From Deltaproteobacteria bacterium HGW-Deltaproteobacteria-13 (GTDB lineage Bacteria > Desulfobacterota > Syntrophia > Syntrophales > Smithellaceae): DNA of 64,000 nt. Of the stretch, positions 8,062 through 16,568 are shown piece by piece. Numbering within the stretch: the stretch's first letter is position 1; every line of letters begins with the position of its first letter. A program made the translations under genes and the position numbers. The stretch spans positions 159,657 to 223,656 of the forward strand of contig PHBJ01000012.1 of assembly GCA_002840555.1 (NCBI GenBank), given 5' to 3'. A model generated the notes under the pieces. The model had not been told where the DNA came from and searched no databases. It worked only from the letters and a program-made list of their open reading frames with translations.

Positions 8062-9354
8062 CTAATCTTTGTTATCTGCAACTTTGGGGAGGAGGAAGCC
8101 CAGCAGGACCATCACGATATTGGCAAGTCCAAGCCACATCAAGGCCTTTGAGGCGTTGTGCCCAAGGCGTACGTAGAGTTCGCCCACGATGCTGGGCACC
8201 GTACCGCCAAGACACCACGCCCAGCCCATCAGGATCGCCGATACGATGCTCACATTTTCCCGCGGCGCTATCCGTTGGCCGAATGCGACGCCCAGCGGAT
8301 TTACCGTTCCTAAAAACGCCCCGCCCACGATACAAAGCACGATGAACGCCGGTACGGGCACTGTCAGGCGAACGAGGGCATGGTAGCTGACGGCCGACAT
8401 AATCATCATCGCAATCAGCGTCCTGCGCCGTCCAATGCGGTCTGCCAGATGACCCATCGGCACCATGAACATCGTAGCGCCGATGATGATCAGACCGAAC
8501 GCCCCGCCCTGTCCGATCCAGGCCGGGTAGCCTTTCTCGTGGGCGAATTCCGGCAGGAGGAAGAAAAGTCCGCTGTTCACGCCGGCCGAAATCGCCAGGA
8601 TCAGAAACAGCACCAGGATCGGTCCTGCCACCGGACGCAGGGATTTAAGCGATGCGATGACGGATATTCTTCTTAAGAGCGATACTTCCGCCGGACGGCA
8701 CCATTTCCAGATGATTGCCCAGAGGATCGCCGCCGGAATGAGAAGGATTTCGGTGTGATGACCGAAGCTGTTGTAAACGGTGCGAAACCCGATCTGGCTG
8801 AGACCGAAGCCGATGCTGCCGACGGCAATAAAAACGGCGAGGAACGTCGAACCGCGCCGGGCGGAGAAGGTGCCCGCCAGGCCCGCTCCGGCCGGGTGGA
8901 ACATGTCCTGCCCGAGACGGCCGGCGGCAAGGATGATGAACATGACAAGGTAAAAGCCGCTCAATCCGAAGAGGGCCGGCAGCAGACGGTCCAGCGTTGC
9001 CTGATAATCGGTAAGCGGGCCGAGCAGCAAAGCGAACGAGGTGAGCAGTGTACCCAGCAGGATGACGCGCCGCGGGCCGAAGCGGTCGGCGAGTGAACCG
9101 AACAGCGGCTGAAGCGCTGTTCCGCTCATGGCGATGACCGTGGCGATCCATCCGGCTTTGGCGACATCCAGACCGGCAAGTGTCTTGTAAACCGGCCAGA
9201 CGCTCATACCCATGAAATCAGCCATGACGTGCGCGACAACAACGGCGATAAACGTGCCGGCCGTCAGACGCGCTGCATCGGCCTCTGAAGATCCGCGGCC
9301 GGAAGGTGCACTCCCCAATTTGCTTTCATCTTTTACGGGCCGGATCGATGTCAT
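8062..9354 (-). CDS. MFS transporter
   Basis: This is a major facilitator of 430 residues with about twelve hydrophobic segments. The loop between helices 2 and 3 carries GSLADRFGPRRVI (near residue 86), and the equivalent loop in the second half carries GHLADRIGRRRTL (near residue 302), the two MFS signature loops. The general shape resembles the fosmidomycin-resistance/efflux subgroup, but the substrate is not identifiable. Its ATG is 4 nt after the stop codon of the upstream sensor-like gene and it is followed by the paralogue at 7334, so the three genes form a symmetric A-MFS-B arrangement. Export or uptake of a ligand sensed by the flanking proteins is a reasonable inference. Confidence 0.8.
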   Translation of the reverse strand: MTSIRPVKDESKLGSAPSGRGSSEADAARLTAGTFIAVVVAHVMADFMGMSVWPVYKTLAGLDVAKAGWIATVIAMSGTALQPLFGSLADRFGPRRVILLGTLLTSFALLLGPLTDYQATLDRLLPALFGLSGFYLVMFIILAAGRLGQDMFHPAGAGLAGTFSARRGSTFLAVFIAVGSIGFGLSQIGFRTVYNSFGHHTEILLIPAAILWAIIWKWCRPAEVSLLRRISVIASLKSLRPVAGPILVLFLILAISAGVNSGLFFLLPEFAHEKGYPAWIGQGGAFGLIIIGATMFMVPMGHLADRIGRRRTLIAMMIMSAVSYHALVRLTVPVPAFIVLCIVGGAFLGTVNPLGVAFGQRIAPRENVSIVSAILMGWAWCLGGTVPSIVGELYVRLGHNASKALMWLGLANIVMVLLGFLLPKVADNKD

Positions 9355-9358
9355 GGGG

Positions 9359-9925
9359 TCAAGAATCTTTTAGTTCAAACTGGTAATAAATATCATCATC
9401 GCCGGCGGTGAGACTTCTGACCATGGTCGCAGCGGATTTCTTTCCGAAAACTTTGAGGGCCTGCTTAAAGTAACCCATAAGAAGTTTTTCATAGTAGACA
9501 TGTTTGATGGGAAATCCTGAGATTTTGATATGAGCTATGTTATTTTCGAACTTTGCGGTAACCGAACCTCCATCAAAATAGGTTGACCATATCTTCGGTA
9601 GTCCCGATTCGATGAATTGTTTTATATCCTTTATGAGCATTAAAGACTGATAAGGACCTCCCGGCGATAGGGCATGTTTGGCGCCTATCATCCCAAACAT
9701 CACATAGGATGCATTTTTGTCGCCGTTAAAGCATTCATCAATCAGCTCGTCAAACAAAAGGATGCATTTCTCCATAGGCATGAGTGTTATGGACATTATA
9801 ACTGTGTCTTTGAAATATTTGTCTTTCGCTGCCAGTCGGGCCATAAATTTATTCCAGCGTTCCGGACCGAAAGCTTCGGTAACTGTGGCCTTTGTTGTAA
9901 CAAAAAAGGTGCCTTTTACGTTCAT
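9359..9925 (-). CDS. DUF2378/V4R-like putative sensor, paralogue A
   Basis: This 188-residue protein is a paralogue of the product of 7334-7894. It shares the blocks VTTKA.VTEAFGPERW, GPYQSLMLIKDIKQFIE, PKIWSTYFDGG and ALKVFGKK, and the C-terminal GDDD.YYQFELKDS. As in its paralogue, the fold resembles DUF2378/V4R-type ligand-binding proteins. It is the first gene of the unit and is followed after 4 nt by the MFS transporter. A degenerate copy of the shared upstream element lies 70 bp before the start, and on the minus strand TTGCAT is followed 16 nt later by TATAAT, a plausible promoter. Function is unknown. Confidence 0.6.
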   Translation of the reverse strand: MNVKGTFFVTTKATVTEAFGPERWNKFMARLAAKDKYFKDTVIMSITLMPMEKCILLFDELIDECFNGDKNASYVMFGMIGAKHALSPGGPYQSLMLIKDIKQFIESGLPKIWSTYFDGGSVTAKFENNIAHIKISGFPIKHVYYEKLLMGYFKQALKVFGKKSAATMVRSLTAGDDDIYYQFELKDS

Positions 9926-9995
9926 GTAAAAACCTCCCGGGAATGTTTTGTCTGCGGCATTAAATTTCGGACAGATTATACTCTGAGCGTATCGA

Positions 9996-10028
9996 TATGC
10001 AAATACTTATTTTATTCGCAGGGGGAAA
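9996..10028 (-). promoter_or_regulatory. Shared upstream element, copy 3, with promoter
   Basis: It aligns without gaps to the other two copies. On the minus strand TTTCCCCCTGC at the start and TATTTGCATA at the end are kept, while the middle differs. TTGCAT in the element and TATAAT at about 9975-9980 are 16 nt apart and look like a sigma-70 promoter for the 9925 gene. Confidence 0.5.
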
Positions 10029-10169
10029 TGGTGGACGGTGAATTGAAAAGATAGTTCTAGGTTCAATGTTCTATGTTCTATGTTAAAAGATCAGGAGATT
10101 AGGCTGAAGACCGAAGTGAAAAAGGACAAGGGGTAAGGGAAAAGGTGAAAAGTGAATGGAGAAGGGAGG

Positions 10170-10511
10170 TCAGCAGGCGATGATTTCTTTGATCATAAAC
10201 TCTTTTCCGCTTAATATTTCCCGGTCTTGACTTCCGCATCTCGGACATCGGTTATTATTCTCGATGAGATTAAAAACCTTATTACAATTTTTACAGATCG
10301 CATTGCCCGGCATGATCTCAATTTTTAATTTCGTTTCCTGCAGTAACGTGCCGTCGACCGCAGCCGGGTAGCACGCTTCAACATATTTCGGAATCATCGA
10401 TGAGAGCTCGCCGATCTGGAGGACTAAAGTATCGATCTTTGTCACTCCGTTTTTTTTCGCGAAGTCTTCAACCGTTTTAATGACTTCAATCACAACCCCT
10501 AATTCGTGCAA
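10170..10511 (-). CDS. hypA: Hydrogenase/urease nickel chaperone HypA
   Basis: HypA has 113 residues. The N-terminal MHE nickel-binding motif is followed by a zinc domain with CKNC (about residues 73-76) and CPRC (about residues 89-92). It delivers Ni together with HypB to a nickel enzyme precursor. Translation begins at a TTG codon with a strong AGGGAGGTGA site 7 nt before it; this start is required to give Met1-His2, whose N-terminus binds Ni. It is the last gene of the unit oxidoreductase-hypB-oxidoreductase-hypA. No hydrogenase subunit or other hyp gene is in the window, so the client protein is unknown. Confidence 0.93.
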   Translation of the reverse strand: MHELGVVIEVIKTVEDFAKKNGVTKIDTLVLQIGELSSMIPKYVEACYPAAVDGTLLQETKLKIEIMPGNAICKNCNKVFNLIENNNRCPRCGSQDREILSGKEFMIKEIIAC

Positions 10512-10537
10512 GGGAACTCACCTCCCTCAGGAGAAGT

Positions 10538-10575
10538 TTAAAGACCGGAGGAACGGTTGTCCCGCCGGTCTTTAA
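10538..10575. other. Hairpin between the Fe-S flavoprotein gene and hypA
   Basis: TTAAAGACCGG (10538-10548) pairs with CCGGTCTTTAA (10565-10575), an 11-bp perfect stem with a 16-nt loop. No poly-T follows on the minus strand, so it may act as a processing, stability or partial-attenuation element that sets hypA level relative to the upstream genes. Confidence 0.5.
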
Positions 10576-10610
10576 TTTCGTACAATATGTCAATTTCTCG
10601 GGATCACTTT

Positions 10611-13301
10611 TTATTTACCGAAAATTGACCGGACCGGCTTTATGAATTTTTTCAAAGCGATTTTACCCTTGCGTTTGAGAACCTGTTTAATCACTACCGG
10701 TTTCAGGTTTTCCAGCGATACGCCTTCGCCGTCGTATTTTCTCACAAGAGTAATAGCCTCAAACTTGCATTTTGTTGTACACATGCCGCATCCGACACAT
10801 GAGAATTCATCCACGACCGTCGCGCCGCAGCTCAGACATCGTTCTGTTTCCTTCTTAACCTGCTCTTCCGTGAATGTGCCGCGTAAATCCCTGAACGATT
10901 TTTTTGCTTTCGTTGCGTCGGCATGTCCTGCTTTTTGTCTGGGCATGCGATCATATCCCTGGAAATCAACGTTTTCTTTATCGAGCGCGCGGTATTCTCT
11001 TCTGTCCCGGCCGATAATTAAGCTTTGCCCCGGCTGGACATAACGATGAATGGATATAGCGCCTTCTTTGCCCGCGGCAATTGCATCAATGGCGAATTTC
11101 GGACCTGTAAATGAATCACCGCCGGCGAATACATCCGGCTCTCCTGTCTGATAAGTAAAGGGATCGGCTTTGATGGTCTTGTTGGGATTCAGTTCTATCT
11201 TGCTGCCGGCAATCAGGCCGCCCCAATCTATTCCCTGCCCGACTGAAAGCAGGACATGGTCCGCCTCCACGGTCTTCGTTTCGGCTTCATTGTATTTCGG
11301 ATTAAATCTTTTATTTTCATCGAAGACGGAAGTGCATCTTTTGAATTCCACGCCGGTGACACGTCCGTCTTTCGTAATAATGCGTTTCGGCCCCCAGGAA
11401 TTGTTGATGCCGATATCTTCCGACATGGCTTCATCAATTTCTTCCGGGAGAGCCGGCATTTCTTCACGGCTTTCCAGACAGAACATATCGACTTTTGCCG
11501 CGCCTTGCCTTACGGCGCTTCTGGCCACGTCAATGGCCACGTTGCCGCCGCCGACGACTATGACTTTTCCTTCAAGCCGAACGTCGCTGCCCAGGTTGAC
11601 ATCACGCAGGAAATCAACGCCGGAAATAACTCCCCGCGCGTCTTCACCTTCGACTCCGATTTTTCTGCCGGACTGGGCGCCGACGGCGAGGTAGAATGCT
11701 TCATAGCCCTGGCTTCTCAGGTCTTTAAGGCTTACATCCTTCCCGACTTCAATACCCGTCTTAAACTCAACCCCCAGTTCTCTCAAAATCTCGATTTCCG
11801 CGTTGACCACGTCTTTTCCCAATCTGAAAGAGGGAATGCCGAGTGTCAGCATACCGCCAAGCGCTTTTTGTTTTTCAAACACGGTTACCTTATAACCGTC
11901 AACAGCCAGGTAGTAAGCGCAGGAGAGTCCGGCCGGACCGGCGCCGACAACGGCAATTTTCTTTCCATAGTGATGTTTTATTTTAGGCACATAGCGGTGA
12001 GCCGTGTTTAAATCCTGTTCCGCGATGAACTTTTTGATTTCATCAATAGCGATCGGATCATCAATATCGCCGCGGGTACAGGCGGATTCACATGCTCTGG
12101 GGCAGATGCGTCCGCATATGGCCGGGAACGGATTTTCATGTTTGATCAGTTCAAGCGCATCGGTATATTTCCCCTGGGAGGCGAGCTTGATATAACCCTG
12201 AATGCCGATATGAGCGGGACATTCTGTTTTGCAGGGACTTGTTCCGGTATCGACAACATCTTTCCGATTGATGCGGTAATCGATATTCCATTTGTCCGGA
12301 CCCCACTCCGTATCGCGCGGGTTCTCTTTTTCTATCTCGGGGATCGGCGTTTTTGTACAGATTTTCTGCCCCAATTGTAATGCGTTAACCGGACAATTTA
12401 TGACGCATTCTCCGCAGGCGACACATTTATCTTTATCCACCTGTGAAACATAGTTTGAACGCACCATATCAACGTTATTGAACATCTCGGCGGTTCTCAA
12501 AGACAGACATGAACATCCGCAGCAGTTGCAAATGGCGTGCGTTTTTCCCGAACCATCCAAATTCGGTATCTGATGCATCAAACCGTTTTCTTCAGCCCTT
12601 TTGATAATTCCAAAAGCTTCTTCACGGGTAATCTGTCTGCCCCTGCCGGTGCGGATATAGTATTCGGCGGCATGACCCATTTGAATACACATATCTTCCT
12701 TGAGGTGGCCGCAGCCTTCTCCCATGACTTCTCTCGTCGTCCGGCAGGAACAATCCGAAACCGTGAAAATAGTATTGTCGTTGAGATATTTGGAAACTTC
12801 TTCATAGGAAGCTCTTCTGGTTTCGCCCTCAATGGCGTGTTCGATCGGAATAACACGCATAAGGCCGACACCCACGGGGAAAGCGCCTGTTGTCATCGGT
12901 CCCCTGACTCTTCCGTATGCTTCGAAAGCCCTGGCAATCTGCGGATACTTTTTAACGTTCTCCCTGTTGTTCGTCATCATTTCCATAATGCCGGGAACCC
13001 AGGTGTCATGCCAGTATGTATCCGCGCCGTCTATTTTATTAACAAAGCAAACACCGGCAACGGCCAGCTCCCATAATAGTTTCGCTGTTTCTTCTTCGGA
13101 TTTACCGCACAGGGGAGCAATTGCTTTTGCCGTTGTCTTTTTACGCATTTCCAGGCAAAGCGCCACTTCCGCCATTTCTTCCGTAACGACAGGCTCCAGA
13201 ATCATGTATTCCGGATCTGTCGGTTTGATTTCACCTTTCTCGCCGCGTTTTTTCCTGCTGATCTTGTTGGCAAGATCCAACACTTTTTCTTTTACTGCCA
13301 T
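10611..13301 (-). CDS. GltD-like FAD/NAD(P) oxidoreductase with Fe-S domains
   Basis: This large protein (896 residues) has an unusual N-terminal region of about 290 residues with Cys-rich motifs (SDCSCRTTRE and ICNCCGCSCL). A 4Fe-4S ferredoxin motif follows (CVACGECVINCPVNAL), then a glutamate-synthase-small-subunit-type module. That module has its own Fe-S motif (CGRICPRACESAC), an FAD site (GAGPAGLSCAYYLA), an NAD(P) site (GGGNVAIDVARSA) and GGDSFTGP. The C-terminus adds another cluster set (CLSCG and CVGCGMCTTKC). It should transfer electrons between NAD(P)H, FAD and a ferredoxin-type partner in the cytosol. AAGGTG precedes the ATG. It lies between hypB and hypA. Its true substrate is unknown. 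Confidence 0.85.
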   Translation of the reverse strand: MAVKEKVLDLANKISRKKRGEKGEIKPTDPEYMILEPVVTEEMAEVALCLEMRKKTTAKAIAPLCGKSEEETAKLLWELAVAGVCFVNKIDGADTYWHDTWVPGIMEMMTNNRENVKKYPQIARAFEAYGRVRGPMTTGAFPVGVGLMRVIPIEHAIEGETRRASYEEVSKYLNDNTIFTVSDCSCRTTREVMGEGCGHLKEDMCIQMGHAAEYYIRTGRGRQITREEAFGIIKRAEENGLMHQIPNLDGSGKTHAICNCCGCSCLSLRTAEMFNNVDMVRSNYVSQVDKDKCVACGECVINCPVNALQLGQKICTKTPIPEIEKENPRDTEWGPDKWNIDYRINRKDVVDTGTSPCKTECPAHIGIQGYIKLASQGKYTDALELIKHENPFPAICGRICPRACESACTRGDIDDPIAIDEIKKFIAEQDLNTAHRYVPKIKHHYGKKIAVVGAGPAGLSCAYYLAVDGYKVTVFEKQKALGGMLTLGIPSFRLGKDVVNAEIEILRELGVEFKTGIEVGKDVSLKDLRSQGYEAFYLAVGAQSGRKIGVEGEDARGVISGVDFLRDVNLGSDVRLEGKVIVVGGGNVAIDVARSAVRQGAAKVDMFCLESREEMPALPEEIDEAMSEDIGINNSWGPKRIITKDGRVTGVEFKRCTSVFDENKRFNPKYNEAETKTVEADHVLLSVGQGIDWGGLIAGSKIELNPNKTIKADPFTYQTGEPDVFAGGDSFTGPKFAIDAIAAGKEGAISIHRYVQPGQSLIIGRDRREYRALDKENVDFQGYDRMPRQKAGHADATKAKKSFRDLRGTFTEEQVKKETERCLSCGATVVDEFSCVGCGMCTTKCKFEAITLVRKYDGEGVSLENLKPVVIKQVLKRKGKIALKKFIKPVRSIFGK

Positions 13302-13336
13302 TGGTACACCTTCTTATGATAAAATTTGATCACGCG

Positions 13337-14008
13337 TTATTTTCCGTTCCATTTTTTGACTTCAGTGCGCAGCCAGTCGGCCCACCGGTCAATTCCCTCG
13401 CCCGTCGTCGCCGTGATCGGGATAATTTTGATATTCGGATTTATTTTTTTTACACGCTCTTTAACGGCCTCCAGATTAAAATTGAAAATGCCGATGGCGT
13501 CCATCTTGTTGATCAGCAAAACATCAACAATTGAAAACATCAGGGGATATTTCAGAGGTTTGTCATCTCCCTCGGGTACGCTTAAAATCATGGCATTTTT
13601 CGACGCTCCGGTGTCAAATTCCGCCGGGCACACCAGATTTCCAACATTTTCCAGAATGACGAAATCAAGCCCATCCGTTCCCATTCCCGACAGACCCTGT
13701 CTGGTCATATCCGCGTCGAGATGACACATACCGCCTGTATGCAGCTGGATTACTTTTGTTCCGGTCTGCGCGACAATATCCGCATCGACAACCGAGTCAA
13801 TGTCGGCTTCTAAAATTCCAATGCGCATTTCATCTTTGAGGGCTTCAATCGTTCTTAAGACGGTTGTTGTCTTGCCCGAGCCCGGTGAGGACATCAAGTT
13901 CAACAAAAAGGTCTTGTTCTTTTTCAATTCTTCCCGGAGCAGGTTCGCCTGCCGGTCATTATTTTCGAAAACACTTTGCTTGATCTCCAGAACTTTATAG
14001 GTGCTCAT
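13337..14008 (-). CDS. hypB: Nickel-inserting GTPase HypB
   Basis: HypB is a SIMIBI GTPase of 223 residues. Its P-loop SSPGSGKTTT is at about residues 40-49, and the intersubunit metal site shows GMCHLDADM (about residues 93-101) and NLVCPAEFDTG (about residues 126-136). INKMD (about 169-173) is the guanine-specificity motif. The N-terminal CxxCGC motif and the His-rich stretch of many HypB proteins are absent, so it has only the G-domain metal site. It inserts Ni together with HypA. It is cotranscribed between two large flavin oxidoreductases, 35 bp upstream of the 896-residue protein's gene. Confidence 0.93.
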   Translation of the reverse strand: MSTYKVLEIKQSVFENNDRQANLLREELKKNKTFLLNLMSSPGSGKTTTVLRTIEALKDEMRIGILEADIDSVVDADIVAQTGTKVIQLHTGGMCHLDADMTRQGLSGMGTDGLDFVILENVGNLVCPAEFDTGASKNAMILSVPEGDDKPLKYPLMFSIVDVLLINKMDAIGIFNFNLEAVKERVKKINPNIKIIPITATTGEGIDRWADWLRTEVKKWNGK

Positions 14009-14044
14009 ATGATGGTTCTCCTTCGTTACGGGAATAAAAAATAC

Positions 14045-14072
14045 CTGGATTCCCGCCTCCGCGGGAATGACA
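14045..14072. repeat. REP-like palindrome, copy 3
   Basis: CTGGATTCCCGC at 14045-14056 and GCGGGAATGACA at 14061-14072 are separated by a 4-nt loop. It is the inverse orientation of the TGTCATTCCC...GGGAATCCAG element, lying between the 759-residue reductase gene and hypB. Confidence 0.7.
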
Positions 14073-14095
14073 GCGGAGGGTTGATGTCATAAAAA

Positions 14096-16369
14096 TCATA
14101 TCACAGTCGCGAGCTGATACGCCGCCCTGACCGCTTCCAATAACCTTCCGCAGGCAAATGAATCGCCGATGTTATATAATTCGGGCGCGACATTTGCCGC
14201 TAAGCATTCATAATACAGTTCGTCGCCGGGGCGCGCTCCGGCGGATATGACAACCAGGTCGGCCTTAATCGTCCGCGACTGAAATTCATCCTTAATCTTT
14301 TTGGCGAAGGGATTCTCGATGTTTTCCGGTAAGAGCGGCGTCCAGGTTACATAGGGATCAGGCACCGTTTTCGATACGTTTTGTTCGACCAGAACTTCTT
14401 TGTCGCCGACTTCCTTCAGCTTTGAGCAGTTCAATAATTCCACACCCATTTTTTCCAGATAATGAATGAGGAAGCCGCGATTTGAGGTGCAAACCCCTTT
14501 CATGATTTCGGGGAGCATTTCGACGATTTTAACTTTCTTCTTTTTTTCATGAACCAGGTAATAAGCGGTTTCACAGCCGACGGAGCCTGCTCCGATGATA
14601 ACGACATCTTTCGCGCCATCGGCAAGGGATGGATCGCGCAGCAGATCAACCGCCCAAACGACATGAGGCGCATCGATACCCTGGGCCGGCGGCTTTCTTT
14701 GAACAGTGCCGGTGGCGCAAATGATCGCGTCGTAATGACCCGCCCGCAGTAAATCAAGATTTATTTCACGTCCGTATTCGGCCTTAAGCTTGTAGTTTTT
14801 TATTGTTTCCGCGAGCATCGTTTTCAAATAGGCTCTGTAATTGAGAATATCGAATTTGATGGCCGGACGTGATCCCGGAATCAGCATGCCGCCGATTTCC
14901 TCTCTTTTTTCAAAAAGCGTTACGTTGTGTCCGCGGTGGGCCGCAATCATCGCGGCGTTTGCTCCGGCCGGACCGCCGCCGACAACAGCGATGGATTTAA
15001 CTGTCCGGGACGGACGCATTTCGCTTCCATTATAAATATCTTCATGTCCCGTGCGGGGATTTACCGTGCACTGGGGATGGCCGCCGTCGACGAATTCATT
15101 GATACAGCCTTCCTGATCGCCGATGCACGGGCAAATCTGATCAATGGCTCCGGCATAGACTTTGTTCGGCCATTGCGGATCGGCAAGAAGGGGACGCGCC
15201 AGCATGATCATATCGCATTTTCTATCGCGCAGAGCCTGTTCGGCAAGATCGGGATAACCGAGCTTGCCCACCGCGACAACCGGCACGTCCATTCCAGCGT
15301 TGGAGCGTATTTTGTGTTCCTCAAAATAATCTTTTGTAATTTTTGATATTTCCAGAAAACAGCCGGGCGCCATGAATCCGGGAGGATGGGGCAGCCACCA
15401 GTTGTCATAACAGCCGAGGTCAACATCGAACATATCGACTCCCGCACCGACCAGCGCCGCCATGTATTCGAGCGACTGCTCGACCGTGCGTTCGTTTTTG
15501 AATTTGCGCAGAGATTTAACCGTGTTCATCCTTTCCCCGTAAGTTTCGTTCAGCGCCAGGGAAAGATCAATCCGGTACATGACGGGATAAGATTTCCCGA
15601 CGCGTTTACGGATCTCTTTGACGAGTTCGATACCGAATCTCTGCCAGTCGGAAAAGGCGCCGAACGACCGCCGGTTAAAAGCGGGATTGGTCATTTGCTC
15701 CAGAAGGTATCCTTCATGGCCGTGCAGATAAACGCCGTCGATCAAAGCGGCTTTGGCGTCTGACGATGCCTGCCCTGCGTTTTTGATGATCTTCCACGCC
15801 ATCCGCCCGGAAAGAGGCCGGCATGGTATCGAAGGCAGATAAAAATTAGGGTTCCATGATGCCGATACGGGGAGCTTGAATTTATTGACCAGACATTCCG
15901 GAGACCCGACCCGGCCTAAACCGGGGGTAAGCTGAATAAAGAATTTCGCGCCGTAACCGTGACAGCGCTCGGCAATGTCCCGCCAGCCGGCAAAGCGCGT
16001 GCGCGACGCGTCGATGCGCGGGAAGTAGGAAAGACCGCCCAGCTCCGTAACCGTGGGATCGATGCCGTGGCTGATCGGTATCAGCCCGGAGGTGATAAGG
16101 CCAACGCCGCCTTTGGCTCTTTCCGTAAAATACTGGATCATCTTGGTATTGGGGCGTCCCGTTTCTTCCGCCATGCTGATATTGCCCATCGGCCCCATCA
16201 CCAGACGATTCTTAATTTTTACCCCGTTGACCTGCAGAGGAGAAAATATCGATGTGTAGGGGTGAAGTTTGGAAGTTATTATGCCGTCATCAAGACGGGC
16301 CTTGTCCTCGTACCAGGTGCCGAACTTTTCCACGACTGCCTTCATGCGTTCATCATATTTCCCTGTCAT
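14096..16369 (-). CDS. Old-yellow-enzyme-type Fe-S flavin reductase
   Basis: This 757-residue enzyme has the 2,4-dienoyl-CoA reductase / enoate reductase architecture. An FMN TIM barrel covers about residues 1-390 (GVKIKNRLVMGPMGNISMA, HGHEGYLLEQMTNPAFNRRS). A 4Fe-4S cluster region follows (CPCIGDQEGC then HPQCTVNP). FAD/NAD(P) Rossmann domains complete it (VVGGGPAGANAAMIAAHRG, IIGAGSVGCETAYYL). Such enzymes reduce the double bond of alpha,beta-unsaturated acids or acyl-CoAs using NAD(P)H. ATG 16369 has GAGG 6 nt upstream; ATG 16372 and TTG 16375 are alternatives with poorer spacing. It is the first intact gene of the unit with hypB and hypA. The substrate is unknown. Confidence 0.87.
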   Translation of the reverse strand: MTGKYDERMKAVVEKFGTWYEDKARLDDGIITSKLHPYTSIFSPLQVNGVKIKNRLVMGPMGNISMAEETGRPNTKMIQYFTERAKGGVGLITSGLIPISHGIDPTVTELGGLSYFPRIDASRTRFAGWRDIAERCHGYGAKFFIQLTPGLGRVGSPECLVNKFKLPVSASWNPNFYLPSIPCRPLSGRMAWKIIKNAGQASSDAKAALIDGVYLHGHEGYLLEQMTNPAFNRRSFGAFSDWQRFGIELVKEIRKRVGKSYPVMYRIDLSLALNETYGERMNTVKSLRKFKNERTVEQSLEYMAALVGAGVDMFDVDLGCYDNWWLPHPPGFMAPGCFLEISKITKDYFEEHKIRSNAGMDVPVVAVGKLGYPDLAEQALRDRKCDMIMLARPLLADPQWPNKVYAGAIDQICPCIGDQEGCINEFVDGGHPQCTVNPRTGHEDIYNGSEMRPSRTVKSIAVVGGGPAGANAAMIAAHRGHNVTLFEKREEIGGMLIPGSRPAIKFDILNYRAYLKTMLAETIKNYKLKAEYGREINLDLLRAGHYDAIICATGTVQRKPPAQGIDAPHVVWAVDLLRDPSLADGAKDVVIIGAGSVGCETAYYLVHEKKKKVKIVEMLPEIMKGVCTSNRGFLIHYLEKMGVELLNCSKLKEVGDKEVLVEQNVSKTVPDPYVTWTPLLPENIENPFAKKIKDEFQSRTIKADLVVISAGARPGDELYYECLAANVAPELYNIGDSFACGRLLEAVRAAYQLATVI

Positions 16370-16390
16370 CATCAACCTCGCGAAATAGTA

Positions 16391-16568
16391 TTAGTCTATC
16401 GAAAAAATATCTGCCGGGTATCCGTTGTCATTCGTTGTTAGCCGCCGGGCGCCGAAGATGACCGTAAAGTACGACGGGTTCCATCGCTTTCCGCATGAAC
16501 TTGCCTTGCTTTCCTTCCATGATTGCTATTTCTTTATCGGTTAAGGGCATGGAATACTTATCGGGCAT
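16391..16568 (-). pseudogene. Remnant of aconitase X N-terminus
   Basis: From ATG 16568 a 46-codon frame reads MPDKYSMPLTDKEIAIMEGK and on through KFMRKAMEPVVLYG, then ends at 16428. A one-base frame change at that point would continue as IFGARRLTTNDNGY before a stop at 16391. The joined text matches the beginning of aconitase X (DUF521) proteins, which start with a LTxEExxMLxG block and then AMExLVxLGxxxGAxRL. The remaining protein of about 350 residues is absent. It is therefore a truncated, frameshifted relic just upstream of the reductase operon. It could instead be a short real gene, but this seems less likely. Confidence 0.55.

Noticed and set aside
11256..12011. 251-codon open frame on the plus strand inside the 896-residue oxidoreductase gene
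   Set aside because: It is antisense to a gene with clear Fe-S and FAD motifs, and its translation shows no recognisable pattern.
10170..14008. Hydrogenase operon
   Set aside because: Only hypA and hypB are present; no large or small subunit, hypCDEF or protease gene is in the window.
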